DNA of 64,000 nucleotides, from contig CP134536.1 of the NCBI GenBank assembly GCA_031826515.1, forward strand, positions 1,810,001 to 1,874,000. Reading direction: 5' to 3'. The position numbers and the translations under genes were made by a program. Position 1 is the stretch's first letter; the number at the start of each line of letters is the position of its first letter. The notes beneath the pieces are model-generated. The model was not told the DNA's origin. It made no database searches and saw only the letters and a list, made by a program, of their open reading frames with translations. This DNA is from Flavobacteriaceae bacterium HL-DH10. GTDB lineage: Bacteria; Bacteroidota; Bacteroidia; Flavobacteriales; Flavobacteriaceae. Below, in pieces: positions 30,476 through 39,059 of this stretch.

Positions 30476-32260
30476 ATGAGATTTCCTATTCTTTTTATTG
30501 TATTCTTTTTAACAAGTACTTTTGTGTTTGCTCAAGCAGATGATATGCTTGCTAAAGATTATTTTAAAAATGGTGATTATGAAAAGGCATTGTATGAATA
30601 TAAAAATCTATATAAAAAATCACCTTCTAGTATTACTTATATAAACCAAATAGTTAGTGCTTATCAACAGTTAGAGCAATACAAAGAGGCTGAAATATTT
30701 TTGTTAAAACTAATAGAACGCGTTAAATATCCTGCTTTTATGGTTGAATTGGGATATAATTATCAACTTCAAAATGATATAGAAAACGCTACCATATATT
30801 ATAATAAAGCGCTTGCTAGTATAGATGATAGACCAAGTAATGTGTTTTCTGTAGTTAAAAGTTTTCAAAGTCACACGCTTTTAAACGAAGCCATAGTTTC
30901 TTATGAAAAAGCAATGTTGTTAAAACCCGACTATAATTTTAATTTACAATTAGCACAGTTATATGGAGAGCAAGGGAACATTGAAAAAATGTTTACAAGT
31001 TATATTGATTTTGCAGAAAAAACCCCTTCTTTATTAAGAAACATAAAACTTAAGATTAATAATTTTATAAGTGAAGATGCTACGAGTGAAAATAATATTT
31101 TGTTCCGAAAAATTGTACTTAAAAAAAATCAGCAAGAGCCTAATTTACTTTGGAATGATTTATTAAGTTGGTTATTTATTCAGCAAAAAGATTTTAAAAA
31201 AGCCTTCATTCAAGAAAAAGCCATTTTTAATAGACAACCTGAAAGTTTAAGTAATATTGAAGACTTAGCCGACATAGCATCTAGTGAAAATGATAATGAA
31301 ACTGCTAAGGAAATTTATACATTTATAATAGAAAAAGCCCAAGATCAAGACACCCTATTACATGCTCATTATAAATTATTACAATTAGAAACAGAAGAAG
31401 TAGTAAAAGAAAATTATAACGATATTAAGGCTACATATCTAGCGTTGTTTGATGAATTCGGTACTTTTTCACAAACGTTGAACCTTCAAATTTCATATGC
31501 GCACTTTTTAGCGTTTTATATGAATGAAACAGTTAACGCAACATCTTTTTTAGAAAAAACCTTAGAGTTGCCTTTAACCGAATTAGAAAAAGCAGCCGTT
31601 AAGCTAGAATTGGGAGACATTTTAGTATTACAAGAAAAATTCAATCAAGCTTTAATTTATTACACACAAATTCAACGTAATTTAAAAAACAGTACCATTT
31701 CGCAAGAAGCACGATACAAAGTTGCTAAAGCTAGTTATTACAAAGGCGATTTTAAATGGGCAGAATCTCAGCTTAAAATTTTAAAAGCATCTACATCTCA
31801 ACTTATAGCCAATGATGCGCTCGAGTTAAAATTACTTATTACAGATAATAAATATGAAGACTCACTGCAAACAGCTCTAAAATTATATGCTAAAGCCGAT
31901 TTATTAGCATTTCAAAATAGAAATGAAGAAGCTATTAATATATTAGACAAAATTTTAATTGAGCATAAAACAGAACCTATTATAGCACAAGCTTTATACA
32001 AACAAGGTCAGTTGTTTGAAAGTAAAAAGCAATTTGAAAAAGCTGCTACAAACTACGAATCTATTATAGAAAATTACAGAGATGGTATTTTAATAGACGA
32101 TGCACTTTATAAATTGGCAGAACTTTATACAAATCATTTAGAGCAGCCAGAAAAAGCAAAAGCACTATACGAGCAAATTATTTTTAATCATGCCGATAGT
32201 ATTTACTTTGTAGACGCTAGAAAACGATTCAGAGCTTTACGCGGCGATGCTATAAATTAG
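30476..32260 (+). CDS. Secreted tetratricopeptide-repeat protein
   Basis: ATG at 30476 is preferred because it opens on a signal peptide (MRFPILFIVFFLTSTFVFAQ), while the longer frame from 30392 would run through the terminator hairpin. The 594-residue product contains multiple TPRs, such as AKDYFKNGDYEKALYEYKNLY near residue 25, YKEAEIFLLKLIE, LNEAIVSYEKAMLLKPDY, LGDILVLQEKFNQALIYYTQI and KQFEKAATNYESIIENYRDG near the C-terminus. Probably a periplasmic scaffold. The DUF4286 gene starts 37 bp downstream and rsmA follows. Confidence 0.88.
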   Translation: MRFPILFIVFFLTSTFVFAQADDMLAKDYFKNGDYEKALYEYKNLYKKSPSSITYINQIVSAYQQLEQYKEAEIFLLKLIERVKYPAFMVELGYNYQLQNDIENATIYYNKALASIDDRPSNVFSVVKSFQSHTLLNEAIVSYEKAMLLKPDYNFNLQLAQLYGEQGNIEKMFTSYIDFAEKTPSLLRNIKLKINNFISEDATSENNILFRKIVLKKNQQEPNLLWNDLLSWLFIQQKDFKKAFIQEKAIFNRQPESLSNIEDLADIASSENDNETAKEIYTFIIEKAQDQDTLLHAHYKLLQLETEEVVKENYNDIKATYLALFDEFGTFSQTLNLQISYAHFLAFYMNETVNATSFLEKTLELPLTELEKAAVKLELGDILVLQEKFNQALIYYTQIQRNLKNSTISQEARYKVAKASYYKGDFKWAESQLKILKASTSQLIANDALELKLLITDNKYEDSLQTALKLYAKADLLAFQNRNEEAINILDKILIEHKTEPIIAQALYKQGQLFESKKQFEKAATNYESIIENYRDGILIDDALYKLAELYTNHLEQPEKAKALYEQIIFNHADSIYFVDARKRFRALRGDAIN

Positions 32261-32297
32261 ACCATTAAACGATTTAACGAAAAGCAATTAAATACAC

Positions 32298-32621
32298 ATG
32301 TATATATACAACGTAACATCAAACATAGACGAATCTATTCATGAGGAATGGTTAACTTGGATAAAAGAACATATTCCGAAAGTATTAGCAACAGGCAAAT
32401 TTGATAAAGCAACTTTAACTAAGGTTTTGGTTGAAGAAGATATGGGCGGCGTTACTTACTCGGTGCAATACCGTTCATATTCTCGCGAAGCTTTAGATGC
32501 CTATTATAGAGAAGATGCCGATAAATTAAGAGATGAAGGCATGAAAAAATTTGCCGATAAAATGTTGGCTTTCAGGACAGAGCTTCAAATTATTGATGAG
32601 TATACGGTAAACTTTAAATAG
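32298..32621 (+). CDS. DUF4286-family protein
   Basis: A 107-residue cytoplasmic protein beginning MYIYNVTSNIDESIHEEWL, with FDKATLTKVLVEEDMGG and SYSREALDAYYREDADKLR. It matches the DUF4286 ferredoxin-like group common in Bacteroidota, often found beside rsmA. Role unknown. Confidence 0.85.
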   Translation: MYIYNVTSNIDESIHEEWLTWIKEHIPKVLATGKFDKATLTKVLVEEDMGGVTYSVQYRSYSREALDAYYREDADKLRDEGMKKFADKMLAFRTELQIIDEYTVNFK

Positions 32622-32625
32622 TTTT

Positions 32626-32650
32626 GTCATTCCTGCGAAGGCAGGAATCC
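32626..32650. repeat. REP-like palindrome, copy 1
   Basis: GTCATTCCTGCGAAGGCAGG then AATCC. CCTGC and GCAGG form the stem around GAAG. Three relatives lie at 37911, 38551 and 38602. Confidence 0.85.
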
Positions 32651-32691
32651 ATATATATACCTTACTTTTGTTTTTTTAAACACCATAATTC

Positions 32692-33486
32692 GTGGCAAAT
32701 AACCCAAACCAGCACCAAGTAAAAGCAAAGAAGCATTTAGGTCAGCATTTTTTAAATGATGAATCTGTTGCGCAACAAATTGCAGATACACTAACTTTAA
32801 AAAATTATAAAAATATTTTAGAGATTGGTCCAGGAATGGGTGTTCTTACTAAGTATTTACTTAAAAAAGACATTACAACTTATGTTATTGAAATAGATAC
32901 CGAATCGGTAGAATATTTACAAGCGAACTACTTAAATCTGGCGCCTAGAATTATAGAAAAGGATTTTTTAAAATTCGATTTAAACGAAGTTTTTAAACAA
33001 GAACCTTTTGCAATTATTGGAAATTTCCCATATAATATCTCAACACAAATTGTTTTTAAAACTTTAGAAATGCGCGACCAAATTCCAGAGTTTTCTGGGA
33101 TGTTTCAAAAAGAGGTAGCACAACGTATTTGCTCTAAAGAAGGCAGTAAAGTATATGGTATTTTATCGGTATTAGTTCAGGCATTTTATGACGCTGAATA
33201 TTTATTTACGGTACCACCAAATGTTTTTAATCCGCCACCAAAAGTAGAATCAGGTGTTTTAAGACTCACAAGAAAAGAAGGTTTCACATTGCCTTGTGAT
33301 GAAAAGTTGTTTTTTAAGGTCGTTAAAACAGCATTTCAACAACGACGAAAAACAATTCGTAACAGTTTAAAAACATTGAATTTAAGCGATAGTTTAAGAG
33401 AAGATAGTATCTTTGGAAAACGTCCAGAACAATTAAGTGTTCAACAATTTATAGAACTTACAACGTTAATTGAAAACGACGCTTAG
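32692..33486 (+). CDS. rsmA: 16S rRNA dimethyladenosine transferase
   Basis: Dimethylates two adjacent adenosines of 16S rRNA helix 45. [11 protein letters not shown] at residues 13-23 and [15 protein letters not shown] near 43 (SAM motif I) are followed by IGNFPYNIS near 110 (motif IV, N-x-PY), and [10 protein letters not shown] near the C-terminus. Length of 264 is normal. The start is GTG at 32692 (MANNPNQHQ); there is no in-frame ATG before the first motif. mgtE starts 21 bp after its stop. Confidence 0.95.
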   Translation: MANNPNQHQVKAKKHLGQHFLNDESVAQQIADTLTLKNYKNILEIGPGMGVLTKYLLKKDITTYVIEIDTESVEYLQANYLNLAPRIIEKDFLKFDLNEVFKQEPFAIIGNFPYNISTQIVFKTLEMRDQIPEFSGMFQKEVAQRICSKEGSKVYGILSVLVQAFYDAEYLFTVPPNVFNPPPKVESGVLRLTRKEGFTLPCDEKLFFKVVKTAFQQRRKTIRNSLKTLNLSDSLREDSIFGKRPEQLSVQQFIELTTLIENDA

Positions 33487-33507
33487 AATTTTTTAAAATT
33501 TTTCCAT

Positions 33508-34881
33508 TTGTTAGAAGAAAACGAAAACATACAATTTCAATTAACGGATGAACTTATAGAACAAGTTGAGTTACTTATCGAAAACCAAAACGATAAAGAA
33601 CTTCACCAGTTATTAGATGAGTTTCACCATGCCGATATTGCCGAAATTTTAGATGAATTAAATCTAGAAGAGGCTATGTATATTATTAAGCTTCTAGATT
33701 CTGAAACGACTGCCGAAATTTTAATGGAACTCGATGAAGATAATCGAGAAAAAGTTTTAAGAAATCTATCATCAAAAGAAATAGCAGAAGAAGTTGAGGA
33801 GTTAGACACCGATGATGCTGCCGATATTATTGCAGAATTATCAGAAGAACGTCAACAAGAAGTTATTTCTCATATTGAAGATGAAGAGCATAAAGAAGAA
33901 ATTAGAGAACTTCTTGCTTATGATGAAGATACAGCGGGTGGTCTTATGGCAAAAGAACTTGTTAAAGTGTATGATACCTGGACAGTTGCTGGATGCCTTC
34001 GCCGCATAAGAGGGCAAGCCGAGGAAGTTACCAGAGTACACTCTGTATATGTTGTAAATAAACAAGAAAAACTTGTTGGAAGGCTTTCCTTAAAAGATCT
34101 TATAGTTGCAAAAAACGAACAAAAAATAGCCGATATTTATATTTCTAGTGTCGATTATGTTAACGAACATGATGAAGCCGAAGATGTTGCCAGAGTCATG
34201 CAGAAATACGATTTAGAAGCCATTCCTGTAGTAGATGATAATCATAAACTTTTAGGTCGTATCACTATCGATGACATTGTAGATGTCATGAAGGAAGAAG
34301 CCGAAAAAGATTATCAATTAGCAGCAGGTATTACTAGCGACGTTGAGGCAGATGATAGTATTTGGGAACTCACAAAAGCACGTTTGCCTTGGTTATTAAT
34401 AGGCATGTTTGGAGGGTTAGGTGCAGCAAGTATAATAAATGGGTTTAGCGATGCTATGTTAAGGTATCCAGCATTAATGTTGTTTGTACCATTAATACAG
34501 GCTACCGCTGGTAATGTAGGCGTACAGTCTTCTGCTATCGTCGTACAAGGACTAGCAAATAATTCCATTGATGGAAAAATTTTAAGTAGATTATTCAAAG
34601 AGTTTTTATTAGGCTTAGTAAATGGTGTGGCTATAGCTGCCATTGTATTACTTATTAGTCATTTTGTTTTTGGTACAACCTATAAAGAATCTTTAACCAT
34701 TTGTATAGCACTTATAGCAGTTATTATAATGGCCGCATTAATAGGAACATTTATACCCATTTTTTTAGATAAAAAAGGTATTGATCCTGCCGTAGCAACG
34801 GGACCTTTTATTACCACAAGTAATGATGTTTTCGGAATTCTTATTTATTTTTTAATAGCTAAATTAATTATAGGGTTTTAA
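33508..34881 (+). CDS. mgtE: Magnesium transporter MgtE
   Basis: Mg2+ channel of the inner membrane, 457 residues. The N-terminal superhelical domain (LDEFHHADIAEILDELNLEE) is followed by two CBS domains (residues about 140-255; VHSVYVVNKQEKLVGRLSLKDL and LEAIPVVDDNHKLLGRITIDD). Five C-terminal helices run from about 285, with PALMLFVPLIQATAGNVGVQSSAIVV, the conserved pore region. The start is TTG at 33508 (product MLEENENIQ); no closer ATG is in frame. Likely cotranscribed with rsmA. Confidence 0.94.
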   Translation: MLEENENIQFQLTDELIEQVELLIENQNDKELHQLLDEFHHADIAEILDELNLEEAMYIIKLLDSETTAEILMELDEDNREKVLRNLSSKEIAEEVEELDTDDAADIIAELSEERQQEVISHIEDEEHKEEIRELLAYDEDTAGGLMAKELVKVYDTWTVAGCLRRIRGQAEEVTRVHSVYVVNKQEKLVGRLSLKDLIVAKNEQKIADIYISSVDYVNEHDEAEDVARVMQKYDLEAIPVVDDNHKLLGRITIDDIVDVMKEEAEKDYQLAAGITSDVEADDSIWELTKARLPWLLIGMFGGLGAASIINGFSDAMLRYPALMLFVPLIQATAGNVGVQSSAIVVQGLANNSIDGKILSRLFKEFLLGLVNGVAIAAIVLLISHFVFGTTYKESLTICIALIAVIIMAALIGTFIPIFLDKKGIDPAVATGPFITTSNDVFGILIYFLIAKLIIGF

Positions 34882-35109
34882 TTTTTTGGCGTTACCACAA
34901 GGGTCGCGCTTTCCGTTATATCTTTTTAAAAATGCTCTAGTAATTAGTAAGTTATTTTGTTTACTGTCAAATCTAGTGCTTCATTAAAATCAATTTTTAT
35001 AATTTTTTAAAAAGGATGCCACTGCAATCGCTAACGCAAAACTTCGTAAATTTGCTATTATTTCAAACTCAATATGTCACACTGAGCGCAGTCGAAGTGT
35101 CTTTAATAT
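34882..35109. other. Intergenic stretch with repeat
   Basis: 228 bp with no gene. The 28-bp repeat at 35074-35101 is the only feature. GTTACCACAAGGG... before it carries no clear hairpin. Confidence 0.4.
35074..35101 (+). repeat. Dispersed 28-bp imperfect palindrome, copy 2
   Basis: Identical to the repeat overlapping the gmk start (5767-5794). Its right end is 8 bp before the ATG of the dehydrogenase at 35110. Confidence 0.85.
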
Positions 35110-36045
35110 ATGAACATCCTTCACCTCGATACCAATCACGAATTACTAATAAATCAACTAAACGATTTAGGGTTTACTAATCATGAAGATTATACGTCTT
35201 TAAAAGAACAAGTTGAAGCCAAAATTCAAGATTACGATGGCATTATATTAAGAAGCCGATTTACCATAGATAAACAATTTTTAGATGCCGCAAAAAACCT
35301 AAAATTTATAGGAAGAGTTGGTGCGGGTTTAGAAAATATAGATTGCGATTATGCCCAAACAAAAGGCATTACCTTAATCGCAGCACCCGAGGGCAACCGC
35401 AATGCAGTAGGCGAGCATGCACTTGGTATGTTGTTGTCGTTGTTTAATAAACTAAACAAAGCAGATGCCGAGGTACGACAAGGTAAATGGTTACGAGAAG
35501 ATAATCGTGGTATTGAGTTAGATGGAAAAACCGTGGGACTAATTGGCTATGGCAACATGGGAAAAGCTTTTGCTAAAAAACTAAGAGGTTTTGATGTTGA
35601 GGTACTATGCTACGATATAAAAGCAGGTGTTGGAAATGAAAACGCAAAACAAGTAACACTTAAAGAGTTTCAAGAAAGAGTGGATGTAGTTAGTTTACAT
35701 ACGCCACAAACACCACTAACTTTAGGTATGATAAATTCAGAATTTATCAATGGTTTTAAAAAGCCATTTTGGTTCATTAATACTGCTCGCGGTAAAAGTG
35801 TTGTTACCATAGATTTGGTTTCAGCATTAAAATCAGGAAAAATCTTGGGAGCAGGACTTGACGTATTAGAATATGAAAAAGCATCCTTCGAAAATTTATT
35901 CTCTAATACAATGCCAGAGGCATTTCAATATTTAATTGATTCAGAAAACGTATTACTTTCACCTCATGTAGCTGGTTGGACTATAGAAAGCAAAGAGAAG
36001 TTAGCACAAACTATTGTAGACAAAATAAAGGCTAATTTTTGCTAG
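35110..36045 (+). CDS. D-2-hydroxyacid dehydrogenase (phosphoglycerate dehydrogenase-like)
   Basis: NAD-dependent dehydrogenase of 311 residues. The catalytic-domain half has DGIILRSRFTIDKQFLDAA. The Rossmann half begins TVGLIGYGNMGKAFAKKL near 143. Catalytic Arg lies in INTARGKSV near 225, and His in LLSPHVAGWT near 283. It lacks the C-terminal ACT domain of long SerA forms. Phosphoglycerate dehydrogenase (first step of serine synthesis) is likely but not provable here, as no serC is adjacent. The 28-bp repeat abuts its start. Confidence 0.85.
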   Translation: MNILHLDTNHELLINQLNDLGFTNHEDYTSLKEQVEAKIQDYDGIILRSRFTIDKQFLDAAKNLKFIGRVGAGLENIDCDYAQTKGITLIAAPEGNRNAVGEHALGMLLSLFNKLNKADAEVRQGKWLREDNRGIELDGKTVGLIGYGNMGKAFAKKLRGFDVEVLCYDIKAGVGNENAKQVTLKEFQERVDVVSLHTPQTPLTLGMINSEFINGFKKPFWFINTARGKSVVTIDLVSALKSGKILGAGLDVLEYEKASFENLFSNTMPEAFQYLIDSENVLLSPHVAGWTIESKEKLAQTIVDKIKANFC

Positions 36046-36050
36046 TATAA

Positions 36051-36160
36051 CTCAAAATAGGGTTAATAGCATTGAAAATCCTTTTGAAATTTATCATAAT
36101 GATTTTAGAACACATCCAGAAAATAGATGTATCATAGATTTTTATATTCCTATCGAGTAA
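36051..36160 (+). pseudogene. C-terminal relic of a GyrI-like effector-binding domain protein
   Basis: A start-less frame directly after the dehydrogenase reads NSIENPFEIYHNDFRTHPEN then RCIIDFYIPIE and a TAA stop. This is the typical ending of GyrI-like/AraC-effector domains (PFEIYxND...xxIYIPIE). The rest of the gene is absent, so it is a deletion remnant. Family recognition is from memory of the motif. Confidence 0.5.
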
Positions 36161-36190
36161 AAGAAATAACCTATAAAAATATAATTACTA

Positions 36191-36955
36191 TTGACTTATT
36201 TAGAGATTTTACAAGATTACAATTTAACTGTTTTACAATGGGTAGCTATTGGATTAGCTGTTTTTCTTTTAGGTTTATCTAAATCTGGAATTAAAGGCAT
36301 AGGCATTATCATTGTGGTTATTCTGGCTTTTGTTTTTGGAGAAAAAGCATCTACGGGCATATTGTTACCCATGCTAATTTGTGCCGATGTTTTTGCAGTT
36401 ATTTATTATAACAGGCATGCACAATGGAACATCATTAAAAAACTAATTCCATGGATGATTGCTGGCGTTTTGGTTGGTGTATGGATAGGTAATGATATTT
36501 CTGAAATGGTGTTTAAAAGGCTCATGGCAATCATTATTATTGTTTCTGTATTGATAATGTTTTATTCTGAAAGTAGAAAGTCTAACAAAGTACCAACCAA
36601 CAAATTATTTTCTAGCGGAACAGGGTTTTTGGCTGGTTTTACAACTATGATAGGTAATTTAGCAGGACCTATTTCGAATATTTATTTTCTTGCTATGCGT
36701 TTCCCAAAGAATGAATTTATTGGTACAGCGGCTTGGTTATTTTTCATCATAAATGTGTTTAAATTACCTTTTCATATTTTTGTTTGGAATACGGTTACTA
36801 TAGAAACGTTGGTTTTAAATTCCGTTTTAATTCCACCTGTTATTATTGGATTTTTCTTAGGCGCTTATATTGTTAGGCTTATTTCTAATGTAAATTATAG
36901 ACGTTTTATATTAATTGTTACAGCTATTGGAGGTGTTATTATGCTTTTTAGATAA
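36191..36955 (+). CDS. TauE/SafE-family sulfite exporter-like permease
   Basis: A 254-residue inner-membrane protein with about eight hydrophobic helices. AIGLAVFLLGLSKSGIKGIG near residue 20 is the repeat signature GxxxGxxKSGIxGIG, and SGTGFLAGFTTMIGNLAGPI near 142 is its second copy. Family members move sulfite or sulfonate compounds, but substrate is unknown. The start codon is TTG at 36191. No ATG lies near the expected start. Confidence 0.87.
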   Translation: MTYLEILQDYNLTVLQWVAIGLAVFLLGLSKSGIKGIGIIIVVILAFVFGEKASTGILLPMLICADVFAVIYYNRHAQWNIIKKLIPWMIAGVLVGVWIGNDISEMVFKRLMAIIIIVSVLIMFYSESRKSNKVPTNKLFSSGTGFLAGFTTMIGNLAGPISNIYFLAMRFPKNEFIGTAAWLFFIINVFKLPFHIFVWNTVTIETLVLNSVLIPPVIIGFFLGAYIVRLISNVNYRRFILIVTAIGGVIMLFR

Positions 36956-37056
36956 TTTATAAATTAATTCTTGTAACATTATTATAAGTTAATACACATA
37001 TAGTTAGTAGTAAATCAATTTTTACTATTTTTATATGCAACCAAAAAAATAATATT

Positions 37057-37485
37057 ATGTCTGATGAAAAAAATTTAAGCGACGACCTAAACGACATGTT
37101 AGGCGATGCAAAAGAAGGAGCTAAAAAAGCATCTGATAAAGCTGGTAAATTTGCAGAAGAAGCAAAGGAAAAAGCTAAAGAGTTTGCCGGAGAAGCAAAA
37201 GAAACTGCATCAGAGTTTACTGATAGTGCTAAAGAAACATTTGATAATGTAACTGGTGAAAACAAAAAAGTATTGGCTGGAGTTTTGGGTATTCTTTTTG
37301 GTGGACTTGGAATTCATAAATTTGTTTTAGGTTATAATAAGGAAGGTATAATACTATTAATTGCAACGGTAGTAACATGTGGTATTGCTTCTATAATTGG
37401 TTTTATAGAAGGTATTATATACTTAACTAAGTCTGATGAAGAGTTTTATAACACATATCAAGTTGGAAAAAAACCTTGGTTTTAA
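37057..37485 (+). CDS. TM2-domain protein with Ala/Lys/Glu coiled-coil N-terminus
   Basis: A 142-residue protein. Residues 1-70 form a repeating amphipathic helix (AKEGAKKASDKAGKFAEEAK and similar 11-mers, as in apolipoprotein or LEA-like proteins). From residue 70, KKVLAGVLGILFGGLGIHKF opens a TM2 domain with two membrane helices and ends in IIYLTKSDEEFYNTYQ. Membrane-bound; role unknown. The repeated 11-mers may associate with membrane surfaces, which is inference. Confidence 0.85.
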   Translation: MSDEKNLSDDLNDMLGDAKEGAKKASDKAGKFAEEAKEKAKEFAGEAKETASEFTDSAKETFDNVTGENKKVLAGVLGILFGGLGIHKFVLGYNKEGIILLIATVVTCGIASIIGFIEGIIYLTKSDEEFYNTYQVGKKPWF

Positions 37486-37500
37486 AAAATATAAATGAAT

Positions 37501-37533
37501 AAAAAAGTCAAAAAAAATCATTTTGACTTTTTT
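37501..37533 (+). terminator. Terminator after the TM2 gene
   Basis: AAAAAAGTCAAAA and TTTTGACTTTTTT pair perfectly over 13 bp around AAAATCA. Confidence 0.8.
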
Positions 37534-37552
37534 ATTTAAATTTAACATCGTA

Positions 37553-37564
37553 ATATTGCAATAT
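37553..37564. promoter_or_regulatory. Candidate ArsR operator
   Basis: ATATTGCAATAT is a perfect 12-bp palindrome 14 bp before the arsR-like start codon. This is the usual site of ArsR-family autoregulation. Confidence 0.5.
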
Positions 37565-37578
37565 ATAAATAAATAAAA

Positions 37579-37902
37579 ATGGGCATTACTAAAACGCAAA
37601 TGTTTACCGAGCAACAAAATGATTTAGCACAATTTTTTAAAGTGCTTGGTCATCCTGCTCGTGTAGCTATTCTACAATATATAAGTAAACAAAATGCTTG
37701 CATTTGTAATGATTTGGTTGAAGAAATTGGTTTAGCGCAAGCCACAATAAGTCAGCATTTAAAAGAATTAAAAAGTATAGGTTTACTTAATGGTGAGGTA
37801 GAAGGTAAAAGCATGTGTTACTGTATAAATATTGAACGTTGGACCGTAATACAAAATCAATTAAACTCCTTTTTTAATACAACAAAATCTAATTGTTGCT
37901 AA
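37579..37902 (+). CDS. ArsR-family metalloregulator
   Basis: A 107-residue winged-helix repressor. FFKVLGHPARVAILQYIS near residue 15 and LVEEIGLAQATISQHLKELKSIGLL near 50 form the DNA-binding helices. ACICNDL near 42 gives the CxC metal-binding pair typical of arsenite- or antimonite-sensing ArsR. A C-terminal CC also exists. Two genes downstream fit an arsenic response. It likely represses itself through the palindrome upstream. Confidence 0.9.
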   Translation: MGITKTQMFTEQQNDLAQFFKVLGHPARVAILQYISKQNACICNDLVEEIGLAQATISQHLKELKSIGLLNGEVEGKSMCYCINIERWTVIQNQLNSFFNTTKSNCC

Positions 37903-37910
37903 GGTTTTTT

Positions 37911-37934
37911 GTCATTCCAACGAAGGCAGGAATC
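37911..37934. repeat. REP-like palindrome, copy 2
   Basis: GTCATTCCAACGAAGGCAGG then AATC. Same family as 32626-32650; the stem is weakened by the CCAAC variant. Confidence 0.75.
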
Positions 37935-38046
37935 TTTTAAATTGAAAATAAAATCACTTAATTATGAAACATTCAAAACTAATTTTTCGATACCCAAGGA
38001 AATGATTAAATGAATGTTACCGATAAAAAACAATAATTATAAACAC

Positions 38047-38541
38047 ATGAAAACACAAGAATTATTTAAAGTATTAGAAAGCAATCAGGACAAATCTTTA
38101 TTGTTTGAATATGCTCCGAATTTACTAATTGGAGCTAATTATCATATTACTGAAGTAAAACACTTAACAGTCGATTCTGTTGATTGTGGTTCACAAACAG
38201 ATGCATGGAAAGAAACTATTATTCAACTTTGGGAAAGTCCGAGTGAGTTGGGTAAAACAGAATACATGACTGTTTATAAAGCGTTGGCTATTCTTAAAAA
38301 AGTAGGTAAAATGAAACCTTATGTTTTAGATGCTGAGGTAAAATTTGAGTATAGTAATGCAACCTTTCATACCGCGCAGTTATTTGTTAATGATTTTGAT
38401 ATACGGGGAAATAATTTAATAGTTAAATTAGCCATCGAAAAGACAGATTGTAAAGCCAAAGAAATTTGTGGTGTTCAAGACGTTGAAGCAACAGTTACAA
38501 GTAATGAGCCTTGTTGTTCACCAGATGGAAATTGCTGTTAA
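38047..38541 (+). CDS. DUF6428-like protein of ars clusters
   Basis: From ATG at 38047 (MKTQELFKVLESNQDKSLLF) a 164-residue soluble protein. An upstream ATG at 38014 would add 11 residues without family match. The sequence NYHITEVKHLTVDSVDCGSQ and KETIIQLWESPSELGKTEYM fits the DUF6428 group found beside arsR and arsC in flavobacteria. The tail EPCCSPDGNCC offers four cysteines that could bind arsenite or another thiophilic metal. Function unproven. Confidence 0.75.
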   Translation: MKTQELFKVLESNQDKSLLFEYAPNLLIGANYHITEVKHLTVDSVDCGSQTDAWKETIIQLWESPSELGKTEYMTVYKALAILKKVGKMKPYVLDAEVKFEYSNATFHTAQLFVNDFDIRGNNLIVKLAIEKTDCKAKEICGVQDVEATVTSNEPCCSPDGNCC

Positions 38542-38550
38542 ATAACTTCT

Positions 38551-38625
38551 GTCATTCCTGTGAAGGCAGGAAGCCATTATAAATAAAGTCTCAATTAATA
38601 AGATTCCTGCCTTCGCAGGAATGAC
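38551..38625. repeat. Inverted pair of REP-like palindromes, copies 3 and 4
   Basis: GTCATTCCTGTGAAGGCAGG (38551) and, inverted, GATTCCTGCCTTCGCAGG then AATGAC (38602-38625) enclose about 27 bp. The pair could fold into a long hairpin between the DUF6428 gene and arsC. Confidence 0.82.
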
Positions 38626-38633
38626 TAATAGAT

Positions 38634-39059
38634 ATGAAAAACATTTTAGTATTATGTACAGGTAATTCCTGTAGAAGCCAAATGGCACATGGGTATTTAA
38701 ACCATTTTTTAGATAACAGAAAAGTAAAGGTTTATAGTGCAGGTATTGAAACTCATGGTTTAAACCCTGGGGCTTTAGCCATTATGAAAGAAGATGGATT
38801 AAATATAGACCACCACACGTCAAATCATGTAGATGAATATGCTGATATAGATTTCGATTATATTATCACAGTTTGTGATCATGCTAATGAAAACTGTCCA
38901 TACATCCCGAGTAAAAATGCGTTACGTTTACATCATAACTTTTACGACCCTTCAAAATTAGTTGGGACTGATGACAAAAAACATGCTGCTTTTTTAAAGG
39001 CTAGAGAAGAAATTAAGGCGTATTTTAAGGAGTTTGTAGCAAAACACAACTTGGTTTAA
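38634..39059 (+). CDS. arsC: Arsenate reductase, LMW-phosphatase (thioredoxin-linked) type
   Basis: A 141-residue enzyme. The P-loop LCTGNSCRSQMAHGYL near residue 7 gives CX5R. VCDHANENCP near 83 supplies the two extra cysteines used by thioredoxin-linked arsenate reductases. RLHHNFYDPSKL near 103 holds the catalytic Asp in DP. It reduces arsenate to arsenite. No arsB or acr3 exporter follows; the convergent acyltransferase gene overlaps its stop by 4 bp. Confidence 0.88.
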   Translation: MKNILVLCTGNSCRSQMAHGYLNHFLDNRKVKVYSAGIETHGLNPGALAIMKEDGLNIDHHTSNHVDEYADIDFDYIITVCDHANENCPYIPSKNALRLHHNFYDPSKLVGTDDKKHAAFLKAREEIKAYFKEFVAKHNLV

